Origin: an uncultured Bacteroidota bacterium
GTDB taxonomy: Bacteria; Bacteroidota; Bacteroidia; Flavobacteriales_F; PHOS-HE28
Length of the DNA: 42,102 bases
Direction: 5' to 3'
NCBI GenBank assembly: GCA_902825795.1
Contig: CADECG010000014.1
Coordinates: forward strand, 1-42,102
Below, in pieces: positions 23,503-32,600 of this stretch. Both the position numbers and the translations under genes were made by a program. Each line of letters opens with the position of its first letter. Position 1 is the stretch's first letter. The notes under the pieces were generated by a model. It had not been told where the DNA came from, ran no database searches, and was given only the letters and a program-made list of their open reading frames with translations.

Positions 23503-24327
23503 TCAAAGCTCGCCGGAATAGACGTTGAACCGATCGCCGCGCAGGAAGCCGATGAGGAGCAGTCCACTGTCCCTGGCCAACTGCACCGCCAGCGAACTCG
23601 GCGCGCCAACGGCGGCCATGGCAGGCAGCCCGGCCATTACACACTTCTGCACCAGCTCGAAACCGGCGCGGCCGCTGACGAGCAGCACGCAAGCAGACAT
23701 CGGCAAGTTGCGCGTGAGCACCGCTCCGATCACCTTGTCCACCGCGTTGTGGCGCCCCACATCCTCGCGCAGGATCAGCAGTTCTCCTTTCTCATTGAAC
23801 AGCGCGGCGGCGTGGATGCCGCCGGTGTGCTTGAAGACGGTCTGCGCTTCGCGCATGCGATCGGGCAAGGCCGTGATCAATGCGTGATCGAGCTTCGGTG
23901 CCCTGCCCAGCGGAACAGTGCATTGCGTGCGAATGGCATCGATGCTGCTCTTTCCGCAGACGCCGCAACTGCTGGTGGTGTAGAAATTCCGCTGCCACTT
24001 CGCTGGGTCCGGATCGATCGCGGGGTGCAGTTCGGCGCGCACCACGTTGCCGCGCTCTTCCTCTTTTACGTTCTCGCAATAGGCTACGCGCAGCACTTGC
24101 GCGGCATCGGTGATGATGCCTTCGGTGAAGAGGAAACCGAGCGCGAGTTCTTCATCGTGCCCCGGCGTGCGCATGGTAACGCTCAGGCGTACCTCCTTGC
24201 GATCGTGTTCGGGTCCATGGCCCAAACGGATCTCCAGCGGTTCCTCGGTAACGAGGAGGTCGTCGGCTGAAGAAACAGAACCGCCATCAAACCGCGTGAT
24301 CGCAATAGGTGCGACAGGAGTGCGCAT
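23503..24327 (-). CDS. fdhD: Formate dehydrogenase accessory sulfurtransferase FdhD
   Basis: 274 residues from the ATG at 24327; the upstream extension is a low-complexity repeat and was left out. FdhD passes sulfur from a cysteine desulfurase to the bis-MGD cofactor of formate dehydrogenase. The catalytic cysteine pair is present as C121-GV-C124 in TSSCGVCGK. Other family blocks are EEPLEIRLG, TPGHDEELALGFLFTEGII, FKHTGGIHAAALF, LREDVGRHNAVDKVIG and VSGRAGFELVQKCVMAGLPAMAAVGAPSSLAVQLA. It lies 3.4 kb from fdhA and on the same strand, and is expected to activate that enzyme. It is followed closely by the GrpB-like and YciI-like genes. Confidence 0.95.
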   Translation of the reverse strand: MRTPVAPIAITRFDGGSVSSADDLLVTEEPLEIRLGHGPEHDRKEVRLSVTMRTPGHDEELALGFLFTEGIITDAAQVLRVAYCENVKEEERGNVVRAELHPAIDPDPAKWQRNFYTTSSCGVCGKSSIDAIRTQCTVPLGRAPKLDHALITALPDRMREAQTVFKHTGGIHAAALFNEKGELLILREDVGRHNAVDKVIGAVLTRNLPMSACVLLVSGRAGFELVQKCVMAGLPAMAAVGAPSSLAVQLARDSGLLLIGFLRGDRFNVYSGEL

Positions 24328-24344
24328 GGATGCAAAGTATGAGT

Positions 24345-24420
24345 GAATGGTGGTTGGTGAATAGTGAATGGCGAATGGTGGATGGATGCTACCATTCACC
24401 AATGACCATCCGCCATTCAC
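24345..24420. repeat. Palindromic GTGAATGG-rich repeat between tag and fdhD
   Basis: The motif GTGAATGG/CCATTCAC recurs several times. The arms GTGAATGGCGAATGGT (24364-24379) and ACCATCCGCCATTCAC (24405-24420) pair at 15 of 16 positions, and a second set (24345-24363 with 24392-24410) offers an alternative stem. It spans the stop codon of tag and the upstream region of fdhD, so it may act as a terminator, a processing site or a REP-like element. Confidence 0.7.
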
Positions 24421-24992
24421 TTCTTCGCCCTACGCCAACACGAAACCAAATGATCGTCCACCATGCCACACGCCTGCATGAATGCGTACACGATGGTGGA
24501 CCCAACGAAACTGAAACCGGCCTTTTGCAGGTCCTTGCTCATGGCATCGCTGATCGGCGTCTTGGCCGGGATCTGTCCCGGGACCGTCCAGCGGTTCACG
24601 ATGGTCTTGTGGTCCACGTGCTTCCAGAGGAAGTCGCGGAAGCTGCCCTTGCCGTCCTCCATGATCTTCAAGTAGGCCTTCGCGTTCTTCACCACGCTCT
24701 CCACCTTCTGGCGGTTGCGGATGATGCCCGGGTCCAACAGCAGCTTCTCGATCTTCTTCGGCGTGTAGCGGGCGATCTTCTCGGCGTCCCAATCATCGAA
24801 CGCCTTCGCGTAGCCCTCGGTGCGGATGAGGATGGTGTACCAGCTCAACCCGGCTTGCGCGCCATCGAGGCAGAGCTTCGCGAAGAGCTTGCGGTCATCG
24901 CGTTCGGGCACGCCCCAAACGGTATCGTGGTAGTGTTGGTAGATGTCGTCCTTCATGCACCACGGGCAGCGGACGCGGTCGGAGCTCGGCAT
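24417..24992 (-). CDS. tag: DNA-3-methyladenine glycosylase I
   Basis: 191 residues, close to the 187 of the Escherichia coli enzyme. It removes 3-methyladenine from alkylated DNA. The Zn-site residues are recognisable: RCPWC at the N-terminus, the His in YQHYHDTVWG, and the His and Cys of DDHLVSCW near the end. The base-binding region LCLDGAQAGLSWYTILIRTEGYAKAFDDWD and the -GFSFVGSTIVYAFMQACGMVDDH- block are typical of Tag. It is divergent from moaA with a gap of only 45 bases, and no shared function is implied. The stop codon lies inside the palindromic repeat. Confidence 0.95.
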   Translation of the reverse strand: MPSSDRVRCPWCMKDDIYQHYHDTVWGVPERDDRKLFAKLCLDGAQAGLSWYTILIRTEGYAKAFDDWDAEKIARYTPKKIEKLLLDPGIIRNRQKVESVVKNAKAYLKIMEDGKGSFRDFLWKHVDHKTIVNRWTVPGQIPAKTPISDAMSKDLQKAGFSFVGSTIVYAFMQACGMVDDHLVSCWRRAKK

Positions 24993-25037
24993 GACGTGTT
25001 TCCCGGCAAGGTGAGGGCCTCAAGGTAACTTGCGGTC

Positions 25038-26033
25038 GTGAAGACGGATCTCATCGACAAGCACGGCCGCACGCACCGCAGCCTGCGCATCAGCATCGTT
25101 GACAAGTGCGATCTCCGCTGCACCTACTGCATGCCGGAGGACCAGCACTTCCTGAAGCGCGAAGAGCTGATGACGCGCGAAGAGATCGCGCTGATCGCCA
25201 AGTTGTTCGTGGAGCGCTACGGCATCAGCAAGATCCGGCTCACCGGTGGCGAGCCGCTGGTGCGGCCAGATGCCGTGGACATCGTACGCGACATGTCACA
25301 GCTCGGGGTAGCGCTGGGGCTTACGACCAATGCAATGTCGCTCGACAAGCACCTGAACGGATTGATCGCCGCTGGCTTGAAGAGCATCAACATCAGCTTG
25401 GACACCTTTGATGCCGAACGATTCAAAAAGATCAGCCGGCGCGATGGTTTCGACAAGGTGCATGCGAACATCCTTGAGGCGCTTGGGCGTGGCTTACGCG
25501 TGAAGGTGAACATGGTGGTGATGCGCGGCGTGAATGACGACGAGATCCTGCGCTTCGTGGAGTTCACACGTGATCACGACGTGCATGTGCGCTTCATCGA
25601 GTTCATGCCTTTCGCCGGGAACCACTGGGGCCGGGAGCGCGTGTACACCTATGCCGAGATGCTTGGGCACATCAACAGTGTGCATACCGTCGAGAAGCTG
25701 AACGACGATCCGCACAGCACGGCCAAAGCCTATCGGGTACACGGCTGGCTAGGCACCTTCGCGGTCATCAGCACGGTTACCGAACCCTTCTGCGGCGATT
25801 GCGATCGGCTGCGACTTACCGCGGAGGGCAAAATGCGCAACTGTCTTTTCACGCGCGAGGAAACCGATCTGCTCTCAGCCCTTCGCCGTGGCGAGGACAT
25901 CGCGCCGTTGATCGAAGCCAACGTACTGGCCAAGCATGCCATGCTCGGGGGACTTCCACAGTTCAAACCGGAGAAGGAAGAAGAGGTGCTGCACGACCTG
26001 AGCGAACGACCGATGGTGAGTATCGGTGGGTGA
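25038..26033 (+). CDS. moaA: GTP 3',8-cyclase MoaA
   Basis: 331 residues from a GTG at 25038. It is a radical SAM enzyme that starts Moco synthesis from GTP together with MoaC. The N-terminal cluster is C24-x3-C28-x2-C31 (CDLRCTYC), the SAM-binding LTGGEP lies at 68-73, and the C-terminal substrate cluster is C252-x2-C255-x13-C269 (FCGDCDRLRL...NCLF). The conserved terminal Gly-Gly, which MoaA inserts near the active site, is present (SIGG). It lies apart from the moaC-moaE-moaD operon 12 kb away. A decayed copy of its last 28 codons is found at 29.5 kb, beyond the convergent UnbV gene. Confidence 0.96.
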   Translation: MKTDLIDKHGRTHRSLRISIVDKCDLRCTYCMPEDQHFLKREELMTREEIALIAKLFVERYGISKIRLTGGEPLVRPDAVDIVRDMSQLGVALGLTTNAMSLDKHLNGLIAAGLKSINISLDTFDAERFKKISRRDGFDKVHANILEALGRGLRVKVNMVVMRGVNDDEILRFVEFTRDHDVHVRFIEFMPFAGNHWGRERVYTYAEMLGHINSVHTVEKLNDDPHSTAKAYRVHGWLGTFAVISTVTEPFCGDCDRLRLTAEGKMRNCLFTREETDLLSALRRGEDIAPLIEANVLAKHAMLGGLPQFKPEKEEEVLHDLSERPMVSIGG

Positions 26034-26035
26034 TC

Positions 26036-29000
26036 TTATCGCGCCGCCAACCGCCTTCCCTGTGATGGTTTGAACCACATGGGGACTCCGCCATTATTTG
26101 CAACGACAATGTGTTGCAGCCCGTTGACAGTGACGAGCTGCAGATCCTTCACGTTCCCGTCGGCAAAGAACCCGCTGCGTGGGATGCTGAGCGGCGTGTA
26201 ACCGCCCTTTCCATCGCTTAACAGGATAAGCCCCGTACCCGCGTCGTACCGGATGGTCTCCACCTCGGTATCATGATTGTTGCCTGCTAGAACAATGTCC
26301 TTGTGCCCGTCACCATCGGTATCCATTACCAGTATGTCGTTCACAGGTGCTATTTGCGCCAGGTTGTGCAGCGGCTTGAAATGGAATTTGCCGCCTTCGT
26401 TCAAGAACACCCCACTGCGGAACTCACGCGCCTCGCGCTTATAGGCATCGGCAATGCCTTGCGGTGTACATATGGAGTTGATGTCGGCTTCGGAGAACTC
26501 TTTGTATGTGGGGAAACGGTCTTTGATCGAGGGCATCTGTTCACTGCTGCACTCGCGCCCACGCACCGGCAACAGCTTGCCCTGCTGTTCGGTTGCCAGC
26601 ACGATGTCGTAAGTACCATTGCCATCGAAGTCGTTACAGAATACACGGAAGGGATCGTCGTGGCGAGCGTGGAATTTGGCATTGAGGCCGAGGTTGCCCG
26701 CCACCAGGTCGTTGTCGCCGTCCCCGTCCAGATCATCCACTGCCAGTGAGTACCACCAGCCTGCTGTGCTGTCCAGGGCCAGGGCCTTGGTACGGTTGGT
26801 GAAGCTGCCTTTGTCGTTGAGGTAAACGCTGACCGGCATCCATTCACCCACCAAGACCAGGTCGTTGTCGTTGTCGCCGTCCATATCGGCGAAGTGCGCA
26901 TCGGTGATCATGCCGGGTTGCATAAGTTCCGGTGCATTCTGGAACGTAACATCGGTGAACACGCCCCCATCGTTTCGCAGCAAATAGCTGCTCGGCGCAA
27001 TGGGATACTGCCCCGGAACAACGCGACCACCGATGAATATGTCAAGGTCGCCATCGCCATCCATGTCACCAACGGCGGGGCGCTGGGCGCTCACGCGGAT
27101 GTCCGGAAGGCGCTCGGCGGCCAAGGCCAAAAGACCCTTGCCATTGTTGATGTAGAGCCGCGGTTTCAGCAGGTCGCTGCCGGTCTTGTGCTCGTTGCCA
27201 CCGGCCACCACCAACACGTCGTTATCACCGTCGCCGTCCGCGTCGAACATGCACGAGCCAAGGTCTTCGGCCTCCTTCGTAGCGGCCAACGCGTTGCCGG
27301 GAGCGAGGAGAAAGTTGCCATCGGGCTGTTGGAGGTAGAGTCGACTTGGTTGCCCGGAGGGTCCGCTAACGAAAATGTCATCTCGACCATCACCGTTCAT
27401 CTCGCCTGCGCTGAGGAAAGGCCCAAGACGTGAGTACCGCTGGGGAAGCAGGATCTCCGTGGCGAAATCGTTGAAACTGGATTCGCTATGCACGTTGCGG
27501 CCAGTGCCAAGGCCACCAACAAGAGCGAACAAGGGCTCAAGCGCCGACGCTTCTTTTGCCTCCGGCGCATCGGACATCCATGCCAGCGCGCTGCTTTGGT
27601 TAACTGGAACGGTGGTGGTGGTCACCCGCCCATCGGGCCAACGCACTTCCACCTCGACGGGCCCTTTGCTTTCGCCCAAACCGAAGTGCAGGCGCGCTTC
27701 TTGGCTGCTCTGGTAGCCGCGCACAACTTGCATAATGCGGGTTCGTTCCGTGCCATCGCAACGTACCGATACGGTGGCGCCGATACCTGCTTTGTTCATC
27801 GGTGGCCCATCCAAAGCAATGTCGATCCACGAAGCGCTGGGGAGCACGGTCTGCGCCATATTCTCGAACAGCGAGACTTCGGCTTCTTCTCGTCCCAGGA
27901 CTATGTCCAGATCTCCGTCACGGTCCAGATCGCTGACCACCATACCATGCACAACGTTGGGTTCTTCGAGTCCCCATGCGGTTGTAACGTCCGTGAACGT
28001 GAGGTCGCCGTTGTTGCGGAAGCACACATCAGGCACCAACGTGATCGGCATAAGGCCAAGCACAGCTTCCAAGGTTGTATTACCACTTGTGTTGCGATGA
28101 AGTTCCATGAGTGCATTTTGCGCGTCATTGTTGCGCACATCGCGCTTAATACCGTTGCTCGCATACAGATCCTGCCAGCCGTCGTTGTCCAGATCCTCGA
28201 ACAAGGCGCTCCAACTCCAGTCCGTTTTGGCCATTCCCGCCATCAGCGCTATCTCGCTGAAGGAGCCGTTGCCATTGTTGCGTTGCAGTGTGTTGAACAT
28301 ATACTGGTAATGGAGACCAGCGTCGACGTACGCCCAGAATTTGGCGGGCCGCATGGCACCCATGTTCTGCTTGCTCCGCTGATGGCTTTTGAAGGCCATG
28401 TCCAGCACACAGATGTCCTGCATTCCGTCGTTGTCGATATCGCCTACATCGACGCCCATGCCGAAATTGCTCACGTGCTTTGTTCGTTCTTTCACTTGGT
28501 TGGTGAAGCCGCCTTTTCCGTTGTTGACATACAAGTAGTCGGGCTCAGCGTAGTCGTTTGCCACGTACACATCGGGCCAGCCATTGTTATCCACGTCCAG
28601 CATACAGATGCCCAGGCCATAGGCGTGGTTGGTGATGCCGGCTTGGCGGGTAATGTCAGTGAAACGCAGGCTACCGTCCGGTCCCGGTCCGTCGTTGCGC
28701 ATTAAGCGGTCGGTTTCGCTTTTACCCTTGGCCACCAGTTCGCGCACTTCTTCCACGCTCTGCTCCCCCTGTGTAGGCGTTCGCTCGCCCGGGTGGTTCA
28801 GGATATAACAGTCCAGATCACCGTCGCGGTCGCTATCGAAGAAGAGTGCCTGTGTGCTGTGGCTCGTATCCGCGAGACCGAATTCCAGTGCGCGCTCCGT
28901 GAAAGTGCCATCCCGATCGTTCATGTATAAAAGGTTGGCGCGAAGCGCAGGATCGGCTTGCCAACCGCTGCGACACACGTATATGTCCAACCAGCCGTCC

Positions 29001-29404
29001 TGATCAATATCCACCATGCTCACGCCACGGTGCCATCCATCGCGCCCGGTCTTGATCGCCTTGTCCGTTACATCCTCGAAAACCAATCCCCCTTTGTTGA
29101 TGTACAACTTGTCCTGCACCTGATTGCCGGTGAAATAGAGATCCGGCAATCCGTCGTTATTAACATCGCCCACACCAACTCCGGAACCGCTGTACAGGTT
29201 GTTATAGGTGAGGTAGTTGATCGCGAGATCCTCAGTGATCGCGTTGCGGAACTTGATACCGGAATGCGCTGTTGGGACCTTCGCGAACAGGGATACCGGT
29301 CCATCGCTGTTCTCGGTGACGGCCGTTCGCGGTTCGTGATCGCCCGTGCATGCGGTGCCAAAGGCTGCCGCGAAGAGTATAGCTGGAAGCAGAGCAGGCT
29401 TCAT
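26036..29404 (-). CDS. Large FG-GAP/VCBS repeat protein with UnbV/ASPIC domain (CRTAC1 family), lipoprotein
   Basis: 1122 residues from the ATG at 29404. The N-terminus (KPALLPAILFAAAFGTACTG) fits a lipoprotein signal with the lipid-modified Cys at about residue 19. Many Ca-binding-like motifs D-x-D/N-x-D-G-x-x-D (VGDVNNDGLPDLYFTGN, SMVDIDQDGWLDIY, DIDNDGMQDICVLD and others) mark FG-GAP/VCBS propeller blades. At about 560-615 the UnbV_ASPIC domain is seen (NKAGIGATVSVRCDG, GYQSSQEARLHFGLG, VEVRWPDGRVTTT). A second set of blades follows. Such proteins are large surface-bound, carbohydrate-binding-like proteins of unknown function, often near SusCD genes elsewhere. It converges on moaA with a two-base gap, and the moaA tail fragment sits behind its start. 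Confidence 0.9.
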   Translation of the reverse strand: MKPALLPAILFAAAFGTACTGDHEPRTAVTENSDGPVSLFAKVPTAHSGIKFRNAITEDLAINYLTYNNLYSGSGVGVGDVNNDGLPDLYFTGNQVQDKLYINKGGLVFEDVTDKAIKTGRDGWHRGVSMVDIDQDGWLDIYVCRSGWQADPALRANLLYMNDRDGTFTERALEFGLADTSHSTQALFFDSDRDGDLDCYILNHPGERTPTQGEQSVEEVRELVAKGKSETDRLMRNDGPGPDGSLRFTDITRQAGITNHAYGLGICMLDVDNNGWPDVYVANDYAEPDYLYVNNGKGGFTNQVKERTKHVSNFGMGVDVGDIDNDGMQDICVLDMAFKSHQRSKQNMGAMRPAKFWAYVDAGLHYQYMFNTLQRNNGNGSFSEIALMAGMAKTDWSWSALFEDLDNDGWQDLYASNGIKRDVRNNDAQNALMELHRNTSGNTTLEAVLGLMPITLVPDVCFRNNGDLTFTDVTTAWGLEEPNVVHGMVVSDLDRDGDLDIVLGREEAEVSLFENMAQTVLPSASWIDIALDGPPMNKAGIGATVSVRCDGTERTRIMQVVRGYQSSQEARLHFGLGESKGPVEVEVRWPDGRVTTTTVPVNQSSALAWMSDAPEAKEASALEPLFALVGGLGTGRNVHSESSFNDFATEILLPQRYSRLGPFLSAGEMNGDGRDDIFVSGPSGQPSRLYLQQPDGNFLLAPGNALAATKEAEDLGSCMFDADGDGDNDVLVVAGGNEHKTGSDLLKPRLYINNGKGLLALAAERLPDIRVSAQRPAVGDMDGDGDLDIFIGGRVVPGQYPIAPSSYLLRNDGGVFTDVTFQNAPELMQPGMITDAHFADMDGDNDNDLVLVGEWMPVSVYLNDKGSFTNRTKALALDSTAGWWYSLAVDDLDGDGDNDLVAGNLGLNAKFHARHDDPFRVFCNDFDGNGTYDIVLATEQQGKLLPVRGRECSSEQMPSIKDRFPTYKEFSEADINSICTPQGIADAYKREAREFRSGVFLNEGGKFHFKPLHNLAQIAPVNDILVMDTDGDGHKDIVLAGNNHDTEVETIRYDAGTGLILLSDGKGGYTPLSIPRSGFFADGNVKDLQLVTVNGLQHIVVANNGGVPMWFKPSQGRRLAAR

Positions 29405-29410
29405 ATCGGA

Positions 29411-29419
29411 GGGGGGGGG
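29411..29419 (-). repeat. Homopolymer tract (C9 on the coding strand) upstream of the UnbV gene
   Basis: Nine identical bases lie six bases upstream of the chosen ATG, within the ribosome-binding or leader region. Such runs change length by slipped pairing and can alter translation or promoter spacing. An in-frame upstream start reads through the tract, so only the longer product would shift frame. Confidence 0.7.
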
Positions 29420-29517
29420 TGGGAGACCAATGTAGCACATGAAGCCATGTTCGCGACCGATGTCCGATGGGAAGGGCTGCTCTGGTGAAGAGCGTGCGGT
29501 TCAGCTACGCCGAGAAG

Positions 29518-29607
29518 CTCTGCGGACTTCCCCGTTCCCGGCCGCAGAAGGAGCATGAGGCATTACACGACCTGAGCGCGTGGCCGATGGTGAGCATTGG
29601 GGGGTGA
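29518..29607 (+). pseudogene. Remnant of the 3' end of a second moaA copy
   Basis: The frame ending with TGA at 29605-29607 reads CGLPRSRPQKEHEALHDLSA and then WPMVSIGG. The end of intact MoaA reads GGLPQFKPEKEEEVLHDLSE and then RPMVSIGG. About 28 codons align, with the same Gly-Gly end, but many bases differ. There is no trace of the rest of the gene upstream. The TGA touches the stop of the delta-60 gene (29608), just as the intact moaA touches the UnbV gene. The UnbV gene lies between the two tails. Confidence 0.85.
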
Positions 29608-32600
29608 TCACGGCAACTGCGCCTGCCGCACATTGGTGGGCACGTTGCCGCCGATGTTCACCAGGATCGGATCACGATCGTTGAACTGTCCCGTGTACTT
29701 CACCACACCATCCAGGTTGACGTCTTCCAACTTGTAGCCAGAAACCGAGTTGGTGGGCACGTTGCCACCTATGCTCACGAGGATCGGGTCGCGGTCATTG
29801 AACTGACCGGTGTATTTCAACTCACCGTCCTGGTTCACATCGCCGGCCCAGAGCATACGATCGTTGCCAATGACCTTCATCGCGTCCGTGCCGAAGAGCG
29901 CAAGGTTCGGGCTAGTGAAGTCAACGAACGAGCCGATGTAGAGGAGCAACTGCGGCTGCTGTGTCATCACACCCAAATGGTTGCGATGCCTGATCGAGAC
30001 GTAGTAGATGCCATTGCCCACGGCATTGAACTTCAGGAAGGACTGACCATCCATGTCCACGATCGAACCATCGGCCTTCAACAGCGCGCTGCGCGTAGCG
30101 AATACCTGCGTGGTGTTCTGCGGGTTGCGAAGCTCCACCATGATCCAATCCACGATGGCATCCGGGCCTTGTTGCATGAACACAGATTGCGATGTCTGCT
30201 CGCCACCACCATCGCCAACATGTTGGAACCCCAGCCCGGAGAATGGCTCTTGGGTGGGCAGCATTCCAGCGGGGCCGAGGTTGGCATTCATGAATGTGCC
30301 GGCCCACGGACCTTCGAGGAAAGCGCGGCCGATCATGCGCACGCCCTCGTCGTTGTGTACCCTGGCGATGCGGTGCCGAGTTATACCGTTGTAGTCAGTG
30401 AAGGGCCCCGCGACCAGGATCTTGCCTGCGCAGCAATTGGGCTGGAAAGCAAGTCGGTCGATCCGGTATTCGGCTTCGCCGGGAGCGAATGCAGGGTCAA
30501 GGAAGCCACTGGGAAGCAGGCTTAGCAGATGCACGTCATCGGTTGCGCCTGCCAATAGGAACTCTCCGCCCAGCACGATCTGGCCGGTGGGAAGCACGAT
30601 CAGGTCGAATGGTTCACTGTGATCCAATTCGGGCGGTGTGAATGCCGCATCCAACTCGCCATCAGGCAGCAACCGGACGAGTCCGTCAACATCAACATCG
30701 TTGTAGGCGGAGAAATAGCCGAAGACCAGCAGTTCATCCGCTGGAGTGCGGGCCATGCCCAGCACGGAACCACCAGCGGTGCCCGTGCCCGCATCGAAGG
30801 TCAAGTCCAATACGCCAGATTGTGTGACGCGCGCGAGCCTGTTCCGTGTCGTGCCATTCACGCTCGAGAATGAGCCCGCGATGGTGACGAGGTTGTCCGG
30901 TGCTGGACCCACGGAAAGGGCATGCACAATAGGGTCGAAAGCTCCTGCCAAGACAGGAGCGAACGCGGGATCGACACCCCCGCTCGCCAGCAACCGCGCG
31001 ATGCCTGTCCGTGGTACACCATCCACTGCATCGAACTCACCCGCGATCAGCACCCGACCATCATCAAGCAATGACATATCGAGGATGTCATCAAAGGCAG
31101 GCGGAGAAACCCCGGTTCCCGGGTTGAAGGACAAGTCGAGGGAACCATCGGCATTGAGGCGTGCGATGCCTGCACGCGGCACACCGTCCACTTGCGTGAA
31201 GTCGCCATGGATCACCACACGCCCATCGGCCAACCGCGCCATTCCGCGTACGGTCCCATTCGGACCGGATCCAACGGGATACGTCGGGTCGAACTCGCCA
31301 TCCTCTGTCAGTCGGACGACTTTCGGAACGAAGCTTCCATTGAAACGCGTGAAGCCTCCCGCGACCAGGATCGAATTATCGGGCAACACGAGCATATCGC
31401 GCGGTGAGGCGTTGAACCCCGAACCACGATGGAAGGTCCAGTTGGTCGAGCCATCGGGCAAGAGCATCTCCAGGCTGCTGATCGGAGGGTCGGAACTGAA
31501 GCTGTTGAACCCACCGCCCACAAGCACCTTGTAGCCGCCCAAGTTGATCGCGAACTCAACGGTGTTGGTATGGAAGCCGGTGATGAAGGAAGGATCCATG
31601 CTACCGTCCACATTGAGCAGGGCTACGCCGCTCCGGCCCCCATAGTCCATGAACAGGCCTGCGACCAGGATCTGGCCGTCGACGCGCAGGTCGCACGAGG
31701 TGATCGACCGGGTGGATCCTCCGAGGGGATCGAACAAGGGGTCGATGGCTCCGGTGGCGAGGATGCGCGTGATGCAGCCGCGCGCAACACCGTTATAGGT
31801 GGAGAAGGAACCAACCGCCACGATATTCCCATCCGGTTGCACCGCAACGCCATCGACCCGTGGTCCAACAAAGTCATCTGGTGCGATGCCTTGCACCCCC
31901 GAACCTGGATCGAAGCTGGCATCCAGCGTACCGTTCACATTCAACCGTGCGATGCAGGACCGGGGCACACCTTGCACGCTGGTGAATGTGCCACCCAGGA
32001 TCGCCTTGCCATCCGACTGAACCGCCACTGAAGTGATGAGATCATCAGCGCCCGCCAAAGGCGCAAAGGATGGGTCGAGCGCACCATCGCTTAGCAAGCG
32101 TGCAACGCGCGGGCGCGCTGCACCCTGCACGATCATGAAATCGCCGACGATCATGATCCGGCCGTCCGGCAACAGTTCGATATCCCATACCCTGCCGTCA
32201 GGTCCGGAGCCGGGATCGAACGATGCATCCACCGATCCGTCGGGCAACAACCTTACGAGGCGCGTACGAGAGATCCCATCGTACGACAGGAAGCCGCCCC
32301 CCACGAGAATGCGGCCATCGGGCTGCAACGCGACAGTGGCAGGGGTTTGGGGATACTCATTGCTGAAACCGGAACCAACATCGAAGGACCCATCGATCGA
32401 TCCATCAAGGTTCATACGCGCTATCCGGTTGCTAGCAGTGGTATGTATGTCCGTGAAGTTCCCGATAATGATGATCCTGCCATCGCTCTGTTGCACGGCA
32501 TGGTAGACCGGCCCATCCGGCCCATCACCCCACGTGCCATCATCACTTACATTGAACGTGGGATCGTTGGTGCCGGGCTGCGCTGCCGCGTGCAACGCTA

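Noticed and set aside
27488..28705. 405-codon open frame on the plus strand inside the UnbV gene
   Set aside because: Antisense shadow of repeat-rich DNA; no domain and composition rich in His and Val from the complement of Asp and Asn codons.
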